The notes: generated from the sequence alone by a model not told the origin. Counted from the stretch's first letter, positions 7,688 to 16,574 are shown. The stretch is DNA of 64,000 nucleotides from JADMJV01 sp964649085 (GCA_964649085.1 CAZYPN010000029.1:1-64000), one strand, 5' to 3'. Translations and numbers: made by a program.

Positions 7688-9268
7688 GTGAGCAGCACTC
7701 TTTCCCAGCCCACCCAGCCCAGCATGCAAGATAAAATTCAGCAGATGAAGGAGCGTCACGCCGAGGCCCTGCTCGGCGGCGGCCTCAAGCGCATCGAGGC
7801 CCAGCATAAGAAGGGCAAGATGACCGCCCGCGAGCGTATCGAGCAACTGCTGGACCCGGGCAGTTTTCACGAACTCAACCGCTATGTCACGCACACCTGC
7901 CACGACTTTGGTATGCAGGACAAAACCTATCTGGGTGACGGGGTGGTGACCGGCTACGGAAAGATCGGGGGTCGTCTGGTGTATGTTTTCGCCCAGGATT
8001 TCACCGTTTTCGGTGGCTCGTTGGGCGAAATGCACGCGGCCAAGATCTGCAAGATTATGGACCTGGCGGTGCAAAACGGTGCCCCCGTTCTGGGGCTGAA
8101 CGACTCCGGGGGAGCTCGCATCCAGGAAGGCGTGGTCTCTCTGGGGGGCTATGCCGAGATTTTCTATCGCAACACTCAGGCCTCCGGAGTTGTCCCGCAG
8201 GTTTCGGTGATCCTTGGGCCGTGCGCAGGTGGCGCGGTATACAGCCCGGCCATTACCGACTTCATCATCATGGTCGAGGGCAGCTCTCACATGTTCATCA
8301 CCGGTCCCGACGTGATCAAAACCGTGACGAACGAAGAGGTTACCTTTGAGGAACTGGGTGGCGCCCACACCCACGCCAGCCTGAGCGGAGTGGCTCATCT
8401 GACCGCTCCCAATGAGGCAGCGGCGTTGGAATTGTTGCGTGAGTTGATGGCCTTTCTACCCAGCCACAACCTGGCCGACCCGCCGCGTCGTGCCGCCAGC
8501 GACGATCGACGGCGCAAGTCGCCTGAACTGGCACAGGTGGTGCCGGCCAACCCCAACAAGCCCTATGACGTTCGTGATGTGATCCGTCCCATCGTGGATC
8601 ACGGCGAGTTTTTGGAGATCCAGAGCCAGTGGGCGGAAAACATGGTGGTGGGTTTCGCTCGCCTCGACGGCAAGCCGGTGGGGGTGGTGGCCAACAATCC
8701 TCGCAGTCTGGCCGGAGTGCTCGACATCAACGGTTCGATTAAGGGAGCCCGTTTTGTGCGCTTCTGCGATGCCTTCAACATTCCACTGGTGACGCTGGTC
8801 GACGTGCCTGGCTTCTTGCCTGGCACCCAGCAGGAGTATGGGGGCATTATCAAACACGGAGCCAAGTTGCTCTACGCTTTCTGCGAAGCTACCGTGCCCA
8901 AGCTCACGGTGATTTTGCGTAAGGCCTACGGTGGTGCTTACGACGTGATGTGTTCGTCGCACATCCGCGCCGACTACAACTTTGCCTGGCCCACAGCTGA
9001 AATCGCCGTGATGGGACCTCAGGGGGCTATCAACATTATTTTCCGTGAAGAGCTGGCCAGGTCGGCCGATCCTGAAGCTCGGCGCGCCGAACTGGTGCAG
9101 GACTACAGCGAGCGCTTTGCCTCTCCCTATGTGGCTGCCTCGCGCGGGTACATTCAGGACATCATCGATCCGGCGGAAACTCGCCAGCACCTCATCGACG
9201 CCCTCGAGACATTAGAGGGCAAGCGAGTGACTCGTCCCTCGCGCAAACACGGCAACATTCCGCTGTGA
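7688..9268 (+). CDS. Acyl-CoA (propionyl/acetyl-CoA) carboxylase, carboxyltransferase beta subunit
   Basis: This 526-residue protein is a full-length PccB/MmdA-type carboxyltransferase. The N-terminal crotonase-like half has KMTARERIEQLLDPGSF, the FGGSLGEMHAAKICKIMD region and an oxyanion-type GPCAGGAVYSPA loop. The C-terminal half has LVDVPGFLPGTQQE, KLTVILRKAYGGAYDVM and a terminal EGKRVTRPSRKHGNIPL motif conserved in the family. It transfers carboxyl from carboxybiotin to acyl-CoA. No biotin carboxylase or BCCP gene lies in the window. The GTG at 7688 follows GGAGG with 4-base spacing. Confidence 0.95.
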   Translation: MSSTLSQPTQPSMQDKIQQMKERHAEALLGGGLKRIEAQHKKGKMTARERIEQLLDPGSFHELNRYVTHTCHDFGMQDKTYLGDGVVTGYGKIGGRLVYVFAQDFTVFGGSLGEMHAAKICKIMDLAVQNGAPVLGLNDSGGARIQEGVVSLGGYAEIFYRNTQASGVVPQVSVILGPCAGGAVYSPAITDFIIMVEGSSHMFITGPDVIKTVTNEEVTFEELGGAHTHASLSGVAHLTAPNEAAALELLRELMAFLPSHNLADPPRRAASDDRRRKSPELAQVVPANPNKPYDVRDVIRPIVDHGEFLEIQSQWAENMVVGFARLDGKPVGVVANNPRSLAGVLDINGSIKGARFVRFCDAFNIPLVTLVDVPGFLPGTQQEYGGIIKHGAKLLYAFCEATVPKLTVILRKAYGGAYDVMCSSHIRADYNFAWPTAEIAVMGPQGAINIIFREELARSADPEARRAELVQDYSERFASPYVAASRGYIQDIIDPAETRQHLIDALETLEGKRVTRPSRKHGNIPL

Positions 9269-9978
9269 AGCTGCTGCTGCAGCGAACCCTGAATCCCCAT
9301 TGGGATGGGCCTTTTCGAGTGGAAGAAGCCGATTGGGAAGGCCAGCGTTTGTCCGGTTTTCTGCCGCTGCGCAAGGGTTCGCAAAGCGACTTCGAGCCGC
9401 GTTATGATGCCCAGGGTCGAATTTGCTACCTCAGCGACTGGCCCGAGCCGGTGTCTTTATATTGTCGCCCGCACGAACTGGTCGAGCGCGGCCCTGTGTT
9501 CAAGGCTGCCTTCGACGCCCAGGGCCACCGTGCCACGCTGGTTTGCCGTGATGAAGGGCCGTGGGGGCTTTCTGTCGACGGGGGCGAGCCCGAGTTTTTT
9601 CCGTCCTCGCTGACCCACGTGGCGGTTGCCAATCAGGGTTGGTGGGTGAGTTCGCTGGACCGGTTGTATGAAGGCCGGCCCGGGCAATGGCAGGACCGTG
9701 GGCCCATTGAGTTTCGGCGCTTCACCTGTGGGCCGCAGGGTCAGCTGTTTTACTGCAAGGATCGTCAGCTCTTCGGCCAGACGCCCGGCACCCAGGCTTG
9801 GCACGAGGTCGAGGAGGGTTTTCTCTCGTTCCCACTGTGGACGCCGCGTGGATTGCTGGTCAGTCAGGACGATCCTCAGCGTCTCTGGTGGGTGCGCTCT
9901 CCGGGACAGGCTGAGATCCTCTGGCAGGGACGCGACGAGCGTCTCTACGTGTGCGACTGGGCCTCGCTCTCGAGTTGA
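9265..9978 (+). CDS. Unknown protein coupled to acyl-CoA carboxylase
   Basis: This 237-residue protein starts with a GTG that overlaps the carboxylase stop by four bases (GTGA), indicating translational coupling. It is rich in Trp and Gly with repeating short strands (for example GLSVDGGEPEFF, WWVSSLDRLYEG, RLWWVRSPGQ), suggesting a beta-propeller-like or beta-sandwich fold. There is no signal peptide. I recognise no family. Its 3' end overlaps the convergent PPC-GrpB gene by 34 bases. Confidence 0.6.
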   Translation: MKLLLQRTLNPHWDGPFRVEEADWEGQRLSGFLPLRKGSQSDFEPRYDAQGRICYLSDWPEPVSLYCRPHELVERGPVFKAAFDAQGHRATLVCRDEGPWGLSVDGGEPEFFPSSLTHVAVANQGWWVSSLDRLYEGRPGQWQDRGPIEFRRFTCGPQGQLFYCKDRQLFGQTPGTQAWHEVEEGFLSFPLWTPRGLLVSQDDPQRLWWVRSPGQAEILWQGRDERLYVCDWASLSS

Positions 9979-10856
9979 CGAATGCAATCGCCCTTGCACT
10001 GGTTGTAAGCCTGCATGTGCTGCGGATGCAGGCGAGCACAGCGTTCTTTGGTGGCTTCGTACTCTCGGGCCCGGTCGGGATGATTTCGTAAATAGTCGCG
10101 GAAACCGAGATGGCGGGCAATGTCGGGATGATCCGAGGGATAAGCATGCAGATGCACTCGACGCCGAGGCCCGAAGCTGAGGAAGAAGCCTCGACCGGCC
10201 AGGCCATATTCTCCCCAATACTCGAAACCCAACTGGGTGAGCCGCTGTTGCACGGCCTCAACCGAAGTGACCACCGGCAGAACGTCGAGCAAATCCTTGG
10301 CTCGAATCCCCGGAATGGCCGTCGAGCCGATCCAGTGACACTGCAGTAAGTCGTTCCCCAACGCCTGTTCCAGCTCGAGCTTGAGTTCCTGAAAATGGCT
10401 TTCCCAGTCGGGTTGGGGATCGTGCAAAAGCACTTCCGGATGGATCCACAGGGCCGCTCCGAGGGTTGGATTGTAGCCTCGGATCAGCGGCTCCTCCAGG
10501 GGCCTTACGAAGAGCTCGGCACAGGGGGCGGCGTGGCCCTCAAAAAAATGCCCCCCGCGGCAGGCCAGATCGGAGCCGGCCAGCATCACGTGAGCGTGCA
10601 GAAAGGGCCGGCCCTGGCGGATGCTCAGGTTGCCCTGCAGGTTCAGCAGTTCCCAATTGCCCTTCAGGCATTGCTGCTCGTAGCCGGCGGTTCCCCGCCA
10701 GAAACCAAGAACGGGATCGGCGATGCCGCCGATCCCGTTCAGGGATGCGCCTGTGACGCCTTCGCGCCGGGCCCAATCTTCCAGTGACTGGCGAAAAGGC
10801 TCGCCGGGCTCAAGCCCCAGCACCCAGCAGCCGCTGCGGTCGTGGCGAACGATCAC
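9945..10856 (-). CDS. PPC (DUF296)-GrpB (UPF0157) fusion protein
   Basis: Residues 1 to about 135 form a PPC/DUF296 domain (GVTGASLNGIGGIADPVLGF, a core LQGNLSIRQGRPFLHAHVML and GGHFFEGHAAPCAELFV). Residues about 145-295 form a GrpB/UPF0157 domain of the nucleotidyltransferase superfamily, with the HWIGSTAIPGIRAKDLLDV and FRDYLRNHPDRAREYEATK segments. In most genomes these are separate proteins. PPC domains occur in DNA-binding and metal-related contexts, and GrpB is poorly characterised. The gene is followed on the same strand by a ferredoxin gene upstream of it (11102-10863), with 7 bases between. Confidence 0.8.
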   Translation of the reverse strand: MIVRHDRSGCWVLGLEPGEPFRQSLEDWARREGVTGASLNGIGGIADPVLGFWRGTAGYEQQCLKGNWELLNLQGNLSIRQGRPFLHAHVMLAGSDLACRGGHFFEGHAAPCAELFVRPLEEPLIRGYNPTLGAALWIHPEVLLHDPQPDWESHFQELKLELEQALGNDLLQCHWIGSTAIPGIRAKDLLDVLPVVTSVEAVQQRLTQLGFEYWGEYGLAGRGFFLSFGPRRRVHLHAYPSDHPDIARHLGFRDYLRNHPDRAREYEATKERCARLHPQHMQAYNQCKGDCIRQLESEAQSHT

Positions 10857-10862
10857 AAGCGA

Positions 10863-11102
10863 TCAGGCGAAAAACTTGGCGTTGGATTCCTTGTATTTGG
10901 CCCATTTCTCGGGCAGGTCTTCTTCGGCAAAGATGGCTTCTACGGGACACACCGGCACGCAGGCTCCACAATCGATGCATTCATCGGGGTTGATGTAGTA
11001 GCTGTCGGCCCCCTCATTGGTGTGGATACAGTCCACCGGACACACTTCCACACAGGAAGCGTCTTTTACGCCCACGCAGGGCTCGGCAATAATATGGGTC
11101 AT
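10863..11102 (-). CDS. 7Fe/8Fe bacterial-type ferredoxin
   Basis: This 79-residue protein has an N-terminal cluster site (CVGVKDASCVEVCPVDCI) with the longer Cys spacing of 7Fe [3Fe-4S][4Fe-4S] ferredoxins, and a classic CIDCGACVPVCPVEAIF [4Fe-4S] site. The short C-terminal tail (LPEKWAKYKESNAKFF) matches actinobacterial/Thermus FdxA-type proteins. It is a low-potential cytoplasmic electron carrier; its partner reductase or oxidase is not in the window. Confidence 0.92.
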   Translation of the reverse strand: MTHIIAEPCVGVKDASCVEVCPVDCIHTNEGADSYYINPDECIDCGACVPVCPVEAIFAEEDLPEKWAKYKESNAKFFA

Positions 11103-11190
11103 GGGTTTTGAGTTGCTCCTTGATCTAAGGTCAGGCTTCCACTCTAAAGGCCAGGCGTGCGACAGGCCGTGATCGCAGCCCGGAGCATCC

Positions 11191-12033
11191 TCACACCAAA
11201 TTCAGACCGGCTCGGTCAAGAATCTGAAACCCCTGATCCGCCTTCACGATCAGCCCCTCGCGAGCGAGGCGGAGCATGACTCGACTGACGCTTTCCCGCG
11301 CTGCCCCCAGGTAGGCCGCGAGATCGCGGGGGCGCAGCGGCAGGCTCAGAGATTCGGCCTCCAGGATCAATCGAGCCACCCGACGTTCCAGACTGTGCAG
11401 CGCGGTTTCTTCCAGGCGCTCTTCCAATTCTAGGAGGCGCTGCGAGAACTCGCGCAGGAAGGCCTGGGCCAGCACCGGGAACGTCTCCATGAGGACCTGT
11501 AGCCGCGCCAGCGGCAAGATCAAGGCCGTAGAGCTTTCCAGGCAGACGGCGTAGTTGGTGTGGCGCTGGCCGCTGCGGAAGAGCACCGATTCGCCCAGGG
11601 TTTGAAAGGGCACGGCCACCCGCAGCACCTGTTCTCGCCCCTCCAGCGAAATTCGATAGACTCGCACTCGGCCTTTCACCACGATGCACAGCCCGCGGCT
11701 CGGGTCTCCCGGGGCAAACATCGTCTGACCCCTCAGAAATCCAGCAAAACGCGCCTCTTCGGCCAGAGCGTCAAGCACCGCTTGAGGCAGATGCTCAAAG
11801 ACCGGCACCCGCCTCAGATAGCTGAGAAGTCTGGGATTGGCGGGCTGAACCCGGGGGACGGCGGGTCCAGCCAACTCACGACGAATGCGCTCGAGGTCCT
11901 GAGCACTGAGGCGGCGCCACCCGTTGTGGTCGCGACCCACCCCCGATACACGGCCCTGGCGGAACCAGCGCAGCAGCGTGCTGCGGCTGACCCCCAGTTG
12001 GTCGGCTGCCTGTTGGGTGGTGTAGACCTGCAC
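11191..12033 (-). CDS. Crp/Fnr-type regulator with an additional N-terminal MerR-like HTH
   Basis: The 280 residues divide into three parts. Residues 1-50 are an excisionase/MerR-like winged HTH (YTTQQAADQLGVSRSTLLRWFRQG). Residues about 75-190 are a cyclic-nucleotide-binding beta-roll (FAPGDPSRGLCIVVKGRVRVY, then LGESVLF). Residues about 205-275 are a Crp-type dimerisation helix and HTH (LRPRDLAAYLGAARESVSRVMLRLAREGLI). Two DNA-binding modules in one Crp protein is unusual. No Cys cluster of the FNR type is present, so the likely signal is a small ligand. It is upstream of the ferredoxin gene in the same orientation. Confidence 0.85.
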   Translation of the reverse strand: MQVYTTQQAADQLGVSRSTLLRWFRQGRVSGVGRDHNGWRRLSAQDLERIRRELAGPAVPRVQPANPRLLSYLRRVPVFEHLPQAVLDALAEEARFAGFLRGQTMFAPGDPSRGLCIVVKGRVRVYRISLEGREQVLRVAVPFQTLGESVLFRSGQRHTNYAVCLESSTALILPLARLQVLMETFPVLAQAFLREFSQRLLELEERLEETALHSLERRVARLILEAESLSLPLRPRDLAAYLGAARESVSRVMLRLAREGLIVKADQGFQILDRAGLNLV

Positions 12034-12088
12034 AGGTATATCTAACTATATTCAGCGGGCAAGAGCAACCTCGAGAAGCGGATGGGAC

Positions 12089-13354
12089 TTAGAACCAGGA
12101 ACCGATCCAGCGGCCGACACCCGAACCTGCCAGTCCGCCAATGGCGCCGCCCACGATACCACCGACAACTCCTCCGATGGCCGTTCCGACTACCGGGAAG
12201 GCGGAACCGATAGCGGCCCCACCCAGGGCGCCCAACTTGGCCCCGCCCAGGGCTCCACCCCAACCTCCGCCGATTTCAAGGCCGGCCTTGGCCGTATTGC
12301 GACCAAGAGTGCCCCCATCTTTCTCGATGGCGTCCTTCACCTGCAGCGCATCCGAGGCGATACCCAGCGGGCGCAGCACTTTACCGGCCGTGCGAGCGCC
12401 GTCGGCGATTTCGCTGGCCGTCAAGGCCTGGCGGGCGGCCCGATTGACGTCGATGGCTTTGGAGGCATCGACCTGCACCGGCCCCAGGGACTTCAGTTGC
12501 TGGCCCTGGCCGGCGAGCGGGCGGCCTTTGTCGAATTCTTGGGCTCCGACCACGCTCTGGTCGAGAACCGTGCCGGGTGCCACTCGGGCCGGCGAGGCAA
12601 ACTCGGGCGTTTTGGGCAACGCCAGGCGGTCTTGGATCACCTGAGCCGGGGTGGCCCCCGAGGTACGAGCCTGCTGAGCTGCCTGGGCCAGTTCTCGATG
12701 GGTGGCAAAAAAATCATTCTTGGGGCCAAAGCTGGGGTCGGGCTTGAAGGGGGTCACTCGAACACCCTCCAGCCCCTTTTTGCCAACTTCGATCTGGTTG
12801 GCCTTGAAACGCTCGTCGGCCCCTTTGGTGTCACCAGGTCGCTCGGCCAGGTGGCGTTGGTTGACCGCTTCGGGCGTGGTCGAGGTGACTTTGTGGCCGT
12901 CTCGGCGGAAGTCCTGGGCCTGCCGATCGATGGCGCTGTTCTGGTCGCGGGGCTTGATCCAATCGGCCGCTTCGTTGACCTTTCGGCCCACTACGGGGCG
13001 AATGCCGGAGGCCGGGTTGTCGCTCGAAGTGGCTGGCGGAGCAGGGTTGCCGGTGGGTGCGCCCTGGGTGGCCGCCGACTGCTCGCCGGCCTGACGTTCG
13101 TCGCTGGGCGACGAGGGCGGACGAGCGGTAAAGGCGCTGGCGAAGTTGGGCACGCCCACATTCGGGCTCTTTTGAATATCGGACGACAACTTCGATCGAT
13201 CTTTAGGCTGGGTGACGCCTTTTGAAGAAGTTTTTTGGCTGGAGTTGCTGCGGTTTGTCGAGCGACTGCTGGACGACTTCGAGGTTTTCGAGCTACTCGA
13301 ACTCGATTTTGACGAACTACTCGAGGCGGGACGGCTCTTGGAAATGGTGCTCAC
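12089..13354 (-). CDS. Ser-rich protein with C-terminal glycine-zipper hydrophobic domain
   Basis: This protein has 421 residues from the GTG at 13354, which follows AGAGGAG with 7-base spacing. The first 45 residues are almost only Ser, Lys, Thr and Arg. A polar middle (about 60-310) is followed by an Ala-rich segment (SKAIDVNRAARQALTASEIADGA) and a glycine-zipper tail of about 55 residues (GGAKLGALGGAAIGSAFPVVG and onward) that could insert in a membrane. The layout resembles pre-toxin or pore-forming effector proteins of polymorphic systems, but no catalytic toxin domain is visible. The function is unknown. Confidence 0.65.
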   Translation of the reverse strand: MSTISKSRPASSSSSKSSSSSSKTSKSSSSRSTNRSNSSQKTSSKGVTQPKDRSKLSSDIQKSPNVGVPNFASAFTARPPSSPSDERQAGEQSAATQGAPTGNPAPPATSSDNPASGIRPVVGRKVNEAADWIKPRDQNSAIDRQAQDFRRDGHKVTSTTPEAVNQRHLAERPGDTKGADERFKANQIEVGKKGLEGVRVTPFKPDPSFGPKNDFFATHRELAQAAQQARTSGATPAQVIQDRLALPKTPEFASPARVAPGTVLDQSVVGAQEFDKGRPLAGQGQQLKSLGPVQVDASKAIDVNRAARQALTASEIADGARTAGKVLRPLGIASDALQVKDAIEKDGGTLGRNTAKAGLEIGGGWGGALGGAKLGALGGAAIGSAFPVVGTAIGGVVGGIVGGAIGGLAGSGVGRWIGSWF

Positions 13355-13555
13355 AGGACAACTCCTCTCGGTTCTAGGCTGAGCGTACTGCATCCCTGGC
13401 CCGGAGCACAGTTGGAAAATTTGACAATTCAGGACAGTAATTGAACAGTTTGTAACCAACCGTACAAAACTTGGAAACCTGATTTCAGGATCGCCTAACT
13501 TAGTGTTTTTTGGACACGAACAGGTCTGGCCGCTGGTCATGCAGAAGGACTCGTG

Positions 13556-14542
13556 ATGAGTGAGCAGGGTGTGGCCGGTTGCCTCCTCGGGGGCCTACTG
13601 GGCGATGTGATCGGAGCCGTAGTTGAAGGCGAGTCGCCAAAGTATATCCGCAAGGCCTATGCCACCCTGGATGCCATGCTGCAGCAAGAGCAGGTACCCG
13701 AGATACTGGGCCAGTTCTGGGTGGTGGGCCGCTACACCGACGACACCCAGATGACGTTGTCGGTGTGTGAGTGGCTGCTGGCATGCCCGCAACTCGACGG
13801 TGCCGACCTGATGAATCGGTTTGCCCACAACTTTCATCCGGCCCGTCGCTACGGTTCAGGAGCGGCTCAGGTGTTGCAAGCCTATGCTGAGCGTGGAGGG
13901 GACTGGCGCGACTATGCCACGCTGATGTTTCCCGAAGGCTCTTACGGCAACGGAGCCGCTATGCGGGTAGCCCCTATCGGCTGCCGTTTTTCTCGCGATC
14001 CAGCGGCCCTGATTTGTGCCGCTCGCACCTCGGCCCGGACCACCCATGCCCATCGATTGGCCAAACAGGGTGCGGTGTTACAGGCTGCGGCGGTAGCAAC
14101 GGCCCTCAACGGAACGGCGCCGGAGAGTTTCTTGCCCCAGCTGGGACGCTGGTTGGAACGGCTCGAGCGAGAAGAATTGGTGGATGAGTATCGGGGGGCA
14201 CTCCACACGGTGGGTCGCGCTTTAGAGGAAGGTTGGCCCGAGCCCCAGGTGGCTGAGGCGCTGGGCAATGGGGTCGCGGCGCTGGAGTCGGTGCCGCTGG
14301 CCCTCTATTGTTTTCTGCGCCACGCCGACAGCTTCGAAGCGGTCCTGCATTCTGCTATCTACATGGGAGGCGATACCGACACCGTAGCTGCGATGGCCGG
14401 CTCGTTGGCGGGTGCTCGCCTTGGTCTGGAGGCTTTGCCCCGTCGCTGGCTGGCCCGCGTCCGTGAGGTTGAATATACCCCCGCCCGAGTGTTGCAGCTG
14501 GCTCGAAGTCTCTGGCAACTGACGGAGCCTCGAAAGGCATAA
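13556..14542 (+). CDS. ADP-ribosylglycohydrolase family protein
   Basis: This 328-residue protein matches the DraG/ARH3-like family. It has an N-terminal GLLGDVIGAVVEGE, the metal-binding YTDDTQMTLSVCEWL motif, SYGNGAAMRVAPIGC, and the second metal motif YMGGDTDTVAAMAGSLAGARLG. It should remove ADP-ribose from protein or small-molecule targets using a binuclear Mg/Mn centre. The ATG at 13556 is preceded by AAGGA with 6-base spacing; an overlapping GTG at 13553 is the alternative. The AT-rich divergent gap to the Ser-rich gene probably holds promoters for both. Confidence 0.92.
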   Translation: MSEQGVAGCLLGGLLGDVIGAVVEGESPKYIRKAYATLDAMLQQEQVPEILGQFWVVGRYTDDTQMTLSVCEWLLACPQLDGADLMNRFAHNFHPARRYGSGAAQVLQAYAERGGDWRDYATLMFPEGSYGNGAAMRVAPIGCRFSRDPAALICAARTSARTTHAHRLAKQGAVLQAAAVATALNGTAPESFLPQLGRWLERLEREELVDEYRGALHTVGRALEEGWPEPQVAEALGNGVAALESVPLALYCFLRHADSFEAVLHSAIYMGGDTDTVAAMAGSLAGARLGLEALPRRWLARVREVEYTPARVLQLARSLWQLTEPRKA

Positions 14543-14569
14543 ACCGGTTGGTCCAGAATCGCCCGGGCT

Positions 14570-15685
14570 ATGAGTAGAGTACGCGTTCTTGTAGGCACTC
14601 GCAAAGGGGCCTTCATCCTGACCTCCGACGAAGGACGCCAGAACTGGCAGGTCAGCGAGCCTTATTTCCCGAGTTGGCAGATCTACCATATGACAGGTAG
14701 CCCCTGCAATCCTGATCGGCTCTATGCCTCGCAGACCAGCGATTGGTTCGGCCAGGTGATCCAACGTTCCGACGACGGTGGCCAGAGTTGGGAGGCCGTG
14801 GGTAACGAGTTTACCTATCGGGGGGAAACGGGCACCCACCAGTGGTACGATGGCACCCCCCACCCCTGGGAGTTTAAACGGGTATGGCATCTGGAGCCTT
14901 CGCCCCACGATCCCGAACTGGTCTATGCGGGAGTGGAGGACGCCGCCCTGTTTGTAAGTCGCGACGGTGGACGCAGCTGGTCGGAACTGGCCGGACTGCG
15001 GGGCCACGGCACCGGCCCGCTCTGGCAACCGGGTGCAGGCGGGATGTGTTTGCATACGGTTCTGATCGACCCCGCCCGTCCCGAGCGTCTCTATGTGGCC
15101 ATCTCTGCCGCCGGAGCCTTTCGCAGCGACGATGCCGGCGCCACCTGGAAGCCCATCAACCGCGGTCTGGTCTCCGAGTATATCCCCGATCCGACGGCCG
15201 AGGTGGGGCACTGTGTCCACCGCCTCAGCATGCATGCGGCTCGTCCCGAGGTGCTGTATATGCAGAAGCATTGGGATGTCATGCGCAGCGATGACGGCGG
15301 CGACTCGTGGCGGGAAATCAGCGGAAACCTTCCCAGCGATTTCGGTTTTCCCATTCAGGTTCACGCCCACGAACCCGAAACGGTGTACGTGATACCCCTG
15401 AAAAGCGACTCCGAGCGTTTCCCTCCCGAGGGGAAGCTGAGGGTGTATCGCAGCCGCAGCGGGGGGCAGGAGTGGGAACCTTTGACCCGGGGGTTGCCCC
15501 AGAAGGATTGCTACGTCAACATTTTGCGCGACGCCATGGCGGTGGATCAATTGCCGAGTTGCGGGATTTACTTTGGCACGACCGGGGGCCAGGTCTATTG
15601 CTCGCCCGATTCGGGCGATAGCTGGCACTGTATCGTTCACGACCTCCCCGCGGTGCTGTCGGTAGAAGTGCAGACCCTGCCTTGA
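14570..15685 (+). CDS. BNR/Asp-box beta-propeller protein (sialidase/VPS10-like)
   Basis: This 371-residue protein begins VRVLVGTRKGAFIL and carries several Asp-box motifs (SDDGGQSW, SRDGGRSW, SDDAGATW, SDDGGDSW, SPDSGDSW) at roughly even spacing, so it should fold as a beta-propeller. There is no signal peptide and no sialidase catalytic set, so glycosidase activity is not supported. It overlaps the MoaD-like gene by four bases; the two are commonly neighbours in bacterial genomes. Confidence 0.85.
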   Translation: MSRVRVLVGTRKGAFILTSDEGRQNWQVSEPYFPSWQIYHMTGSPCNPDRLYASQTSDWFGQVIQRSDDGGQSWEAVGNEFTYRGETGTHQWYDGTPHPWEFKRVWHLEPSPHDPELVYAGVEDAALFVSRDGGRSWSELAGLRGHGTGPLWQPGAGGMCLHTVLIDPARPERLYVAISAAGAFRSDDAGATWKPINRGLVSEYIPDPTAEVGHCVHRLSMHAARPEVLYMQKHWDVMRSDDGGDSWREISGNLPSDFGFPIQVHAHEPETVYVIPLKSDSERFPPEGKLRVYRSRSGGQEWEPLTRGLPQKDCYVNILRDAMAVDQLPSCGIYFGTTGGQVYCSPDSGDSWHCIVHDLPAVLSVEVQTLP

Positions 15686-15972
15686 TTCGCGTTCAGCTGC
15701 CCGCGCCGCTGCGGGCCCTGGCCGGGGTGCAAGAGGCCGAGGTGAAGCTCCAGGTGGAGGTGCCGACCCAGGGGGGGCTGATCGACGCCCTCGAGGCCCG
15801 CTTCCCGGCCCTGCGGGGCACCCTTCGCGAGGGCAGCAAGCGGCGCGCCTACGTGCGCTTCTTTGCGCTGGGGCAGGACCTCTCCCAGGCCGGGCTGGAG
15901 GCCCCGCTGCCTGACGCCGTGGTCCAGGGCCAGGAAGTTTTTCTGGTGCTGGGGGCGCTGGCGGGGGGCTAG
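15682..15972 (+). CDS. MoaD/ThiS family sulfur-carrier-like protein
   Basis: This 96-residue ubiquitin-fold protein starts at a TTG overlapping the propeller stop (TTGA) and ends in LGALAGG. The terminal Gly-Gly is needed for adenylation and thiocarboxylation in MoaD and ThiS. The segments PLRALAGVQEAEV and VVQGQEVFLVLGALAG match MoaD-like proteins. It probably works as a sulfur carrier or protein modifier with the co-translated propeller protein rather than in molybdopterin synthesis, since no moaE or moeB is near. Confidence 0.82.
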   Translation: MIRVQLPAPLRALAGVQEAEVKLQVEVPTQGGLIDALEARFPALRGTLREGSKRRAYVRFFALGQDLSQAGLEAPLPDAVVQGQEVFLVLGALAGG

Positions 15973-15976
15973 CCAG

Positions 15977-16477
15977 GTGCATCGTGAGCCCGGCCCCTGG
16001 TTGGATGCCTTCGGTTCTTTCCAGACCCTGCAGGACTATCTGGCCCGTCTCGATCACGAATTGGGACTGATTCAGACCGATGTCCAGCGCCTTTCGGACA
16101 AACATGCCCGGTGCCTGGAGAACGCTCGAAAAGCTCGCGCTTACCTCCAAGAACTGGGCCAGCTTCCCGACCAACTGGCACTCACCGGGTTGCGTCTCGA
16201 ACACGAAGCGAAGTTGCGACTCTTCGAGCGAGCTGCCCGGCGCATCGTTTTGATTCTTGAGTTCAACCTGAGCTTCAGCGAACTGTTGCTGGAGATCCGC
16301 CGACAGACCCGGTCTACTCTGGAGAGTAGCCTGGCCTGCTTGAAGGTGGCCGCTGCCCCGGGGGCGGTCGAGGCGAGGCTCTTTGAATACCACTACCGCC
16401 AGTTTCAACAGGCCTCCAACCGACTCATGGAGCCGCACCGCCAGATGATGGAGGCAATCCGGCACCAAGGTTGTTAG
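15977..16477 (+). CDS. Coiled-coil protein of unknown function
   Basis: This protein of about 166 residues starts at a GTG four bases after the MoaD-like stop, so it is in the same operon. It is strongly helical, with heptad-like Leu/Arg patterns (TLQDYLARLDHELGLIQTDV, KHARCLENARKARAYLQEL, FEYHYRQFQQASNRLMEPH). There is no signal peptide or membrane helix. I recognise no family. An intrinsic terminator lies about 100 bases downstream. Confidence 0.6.
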   Translation: MHREPGPWLDAFGSFQTLQDYLARLDHELGLIQTDVQRLSDKHARCLENARKARAYLQELGQLPDQLALTGLRLEHEAKLRLFERAARRIVLILEFNLSFSELLLEIRRQTRSTLESSLACLKVAAAPGAVEARLFEYHYRQFQQASNRLMEPHRQMMEAIRHQGC

Positions 16478-16574
16478 GACCCCGAAGGGGTTCTCAGGAC
16501 TCCAGAACCGGCAACGGACTAGGGGCAGCCGGTCGTAGAACCGGGTGGTCGGGTCAAGGACAGCCCGACCCTCG

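Noticed and set aside
14780..15640. Regularly repeated SDDGG-type segments as a CRISPR or DNA repeat array
   Set aside because: The DNA copies are not identical and encode Asp-box motifs of a beta-propeller; no spacer-repeat pattern exists.
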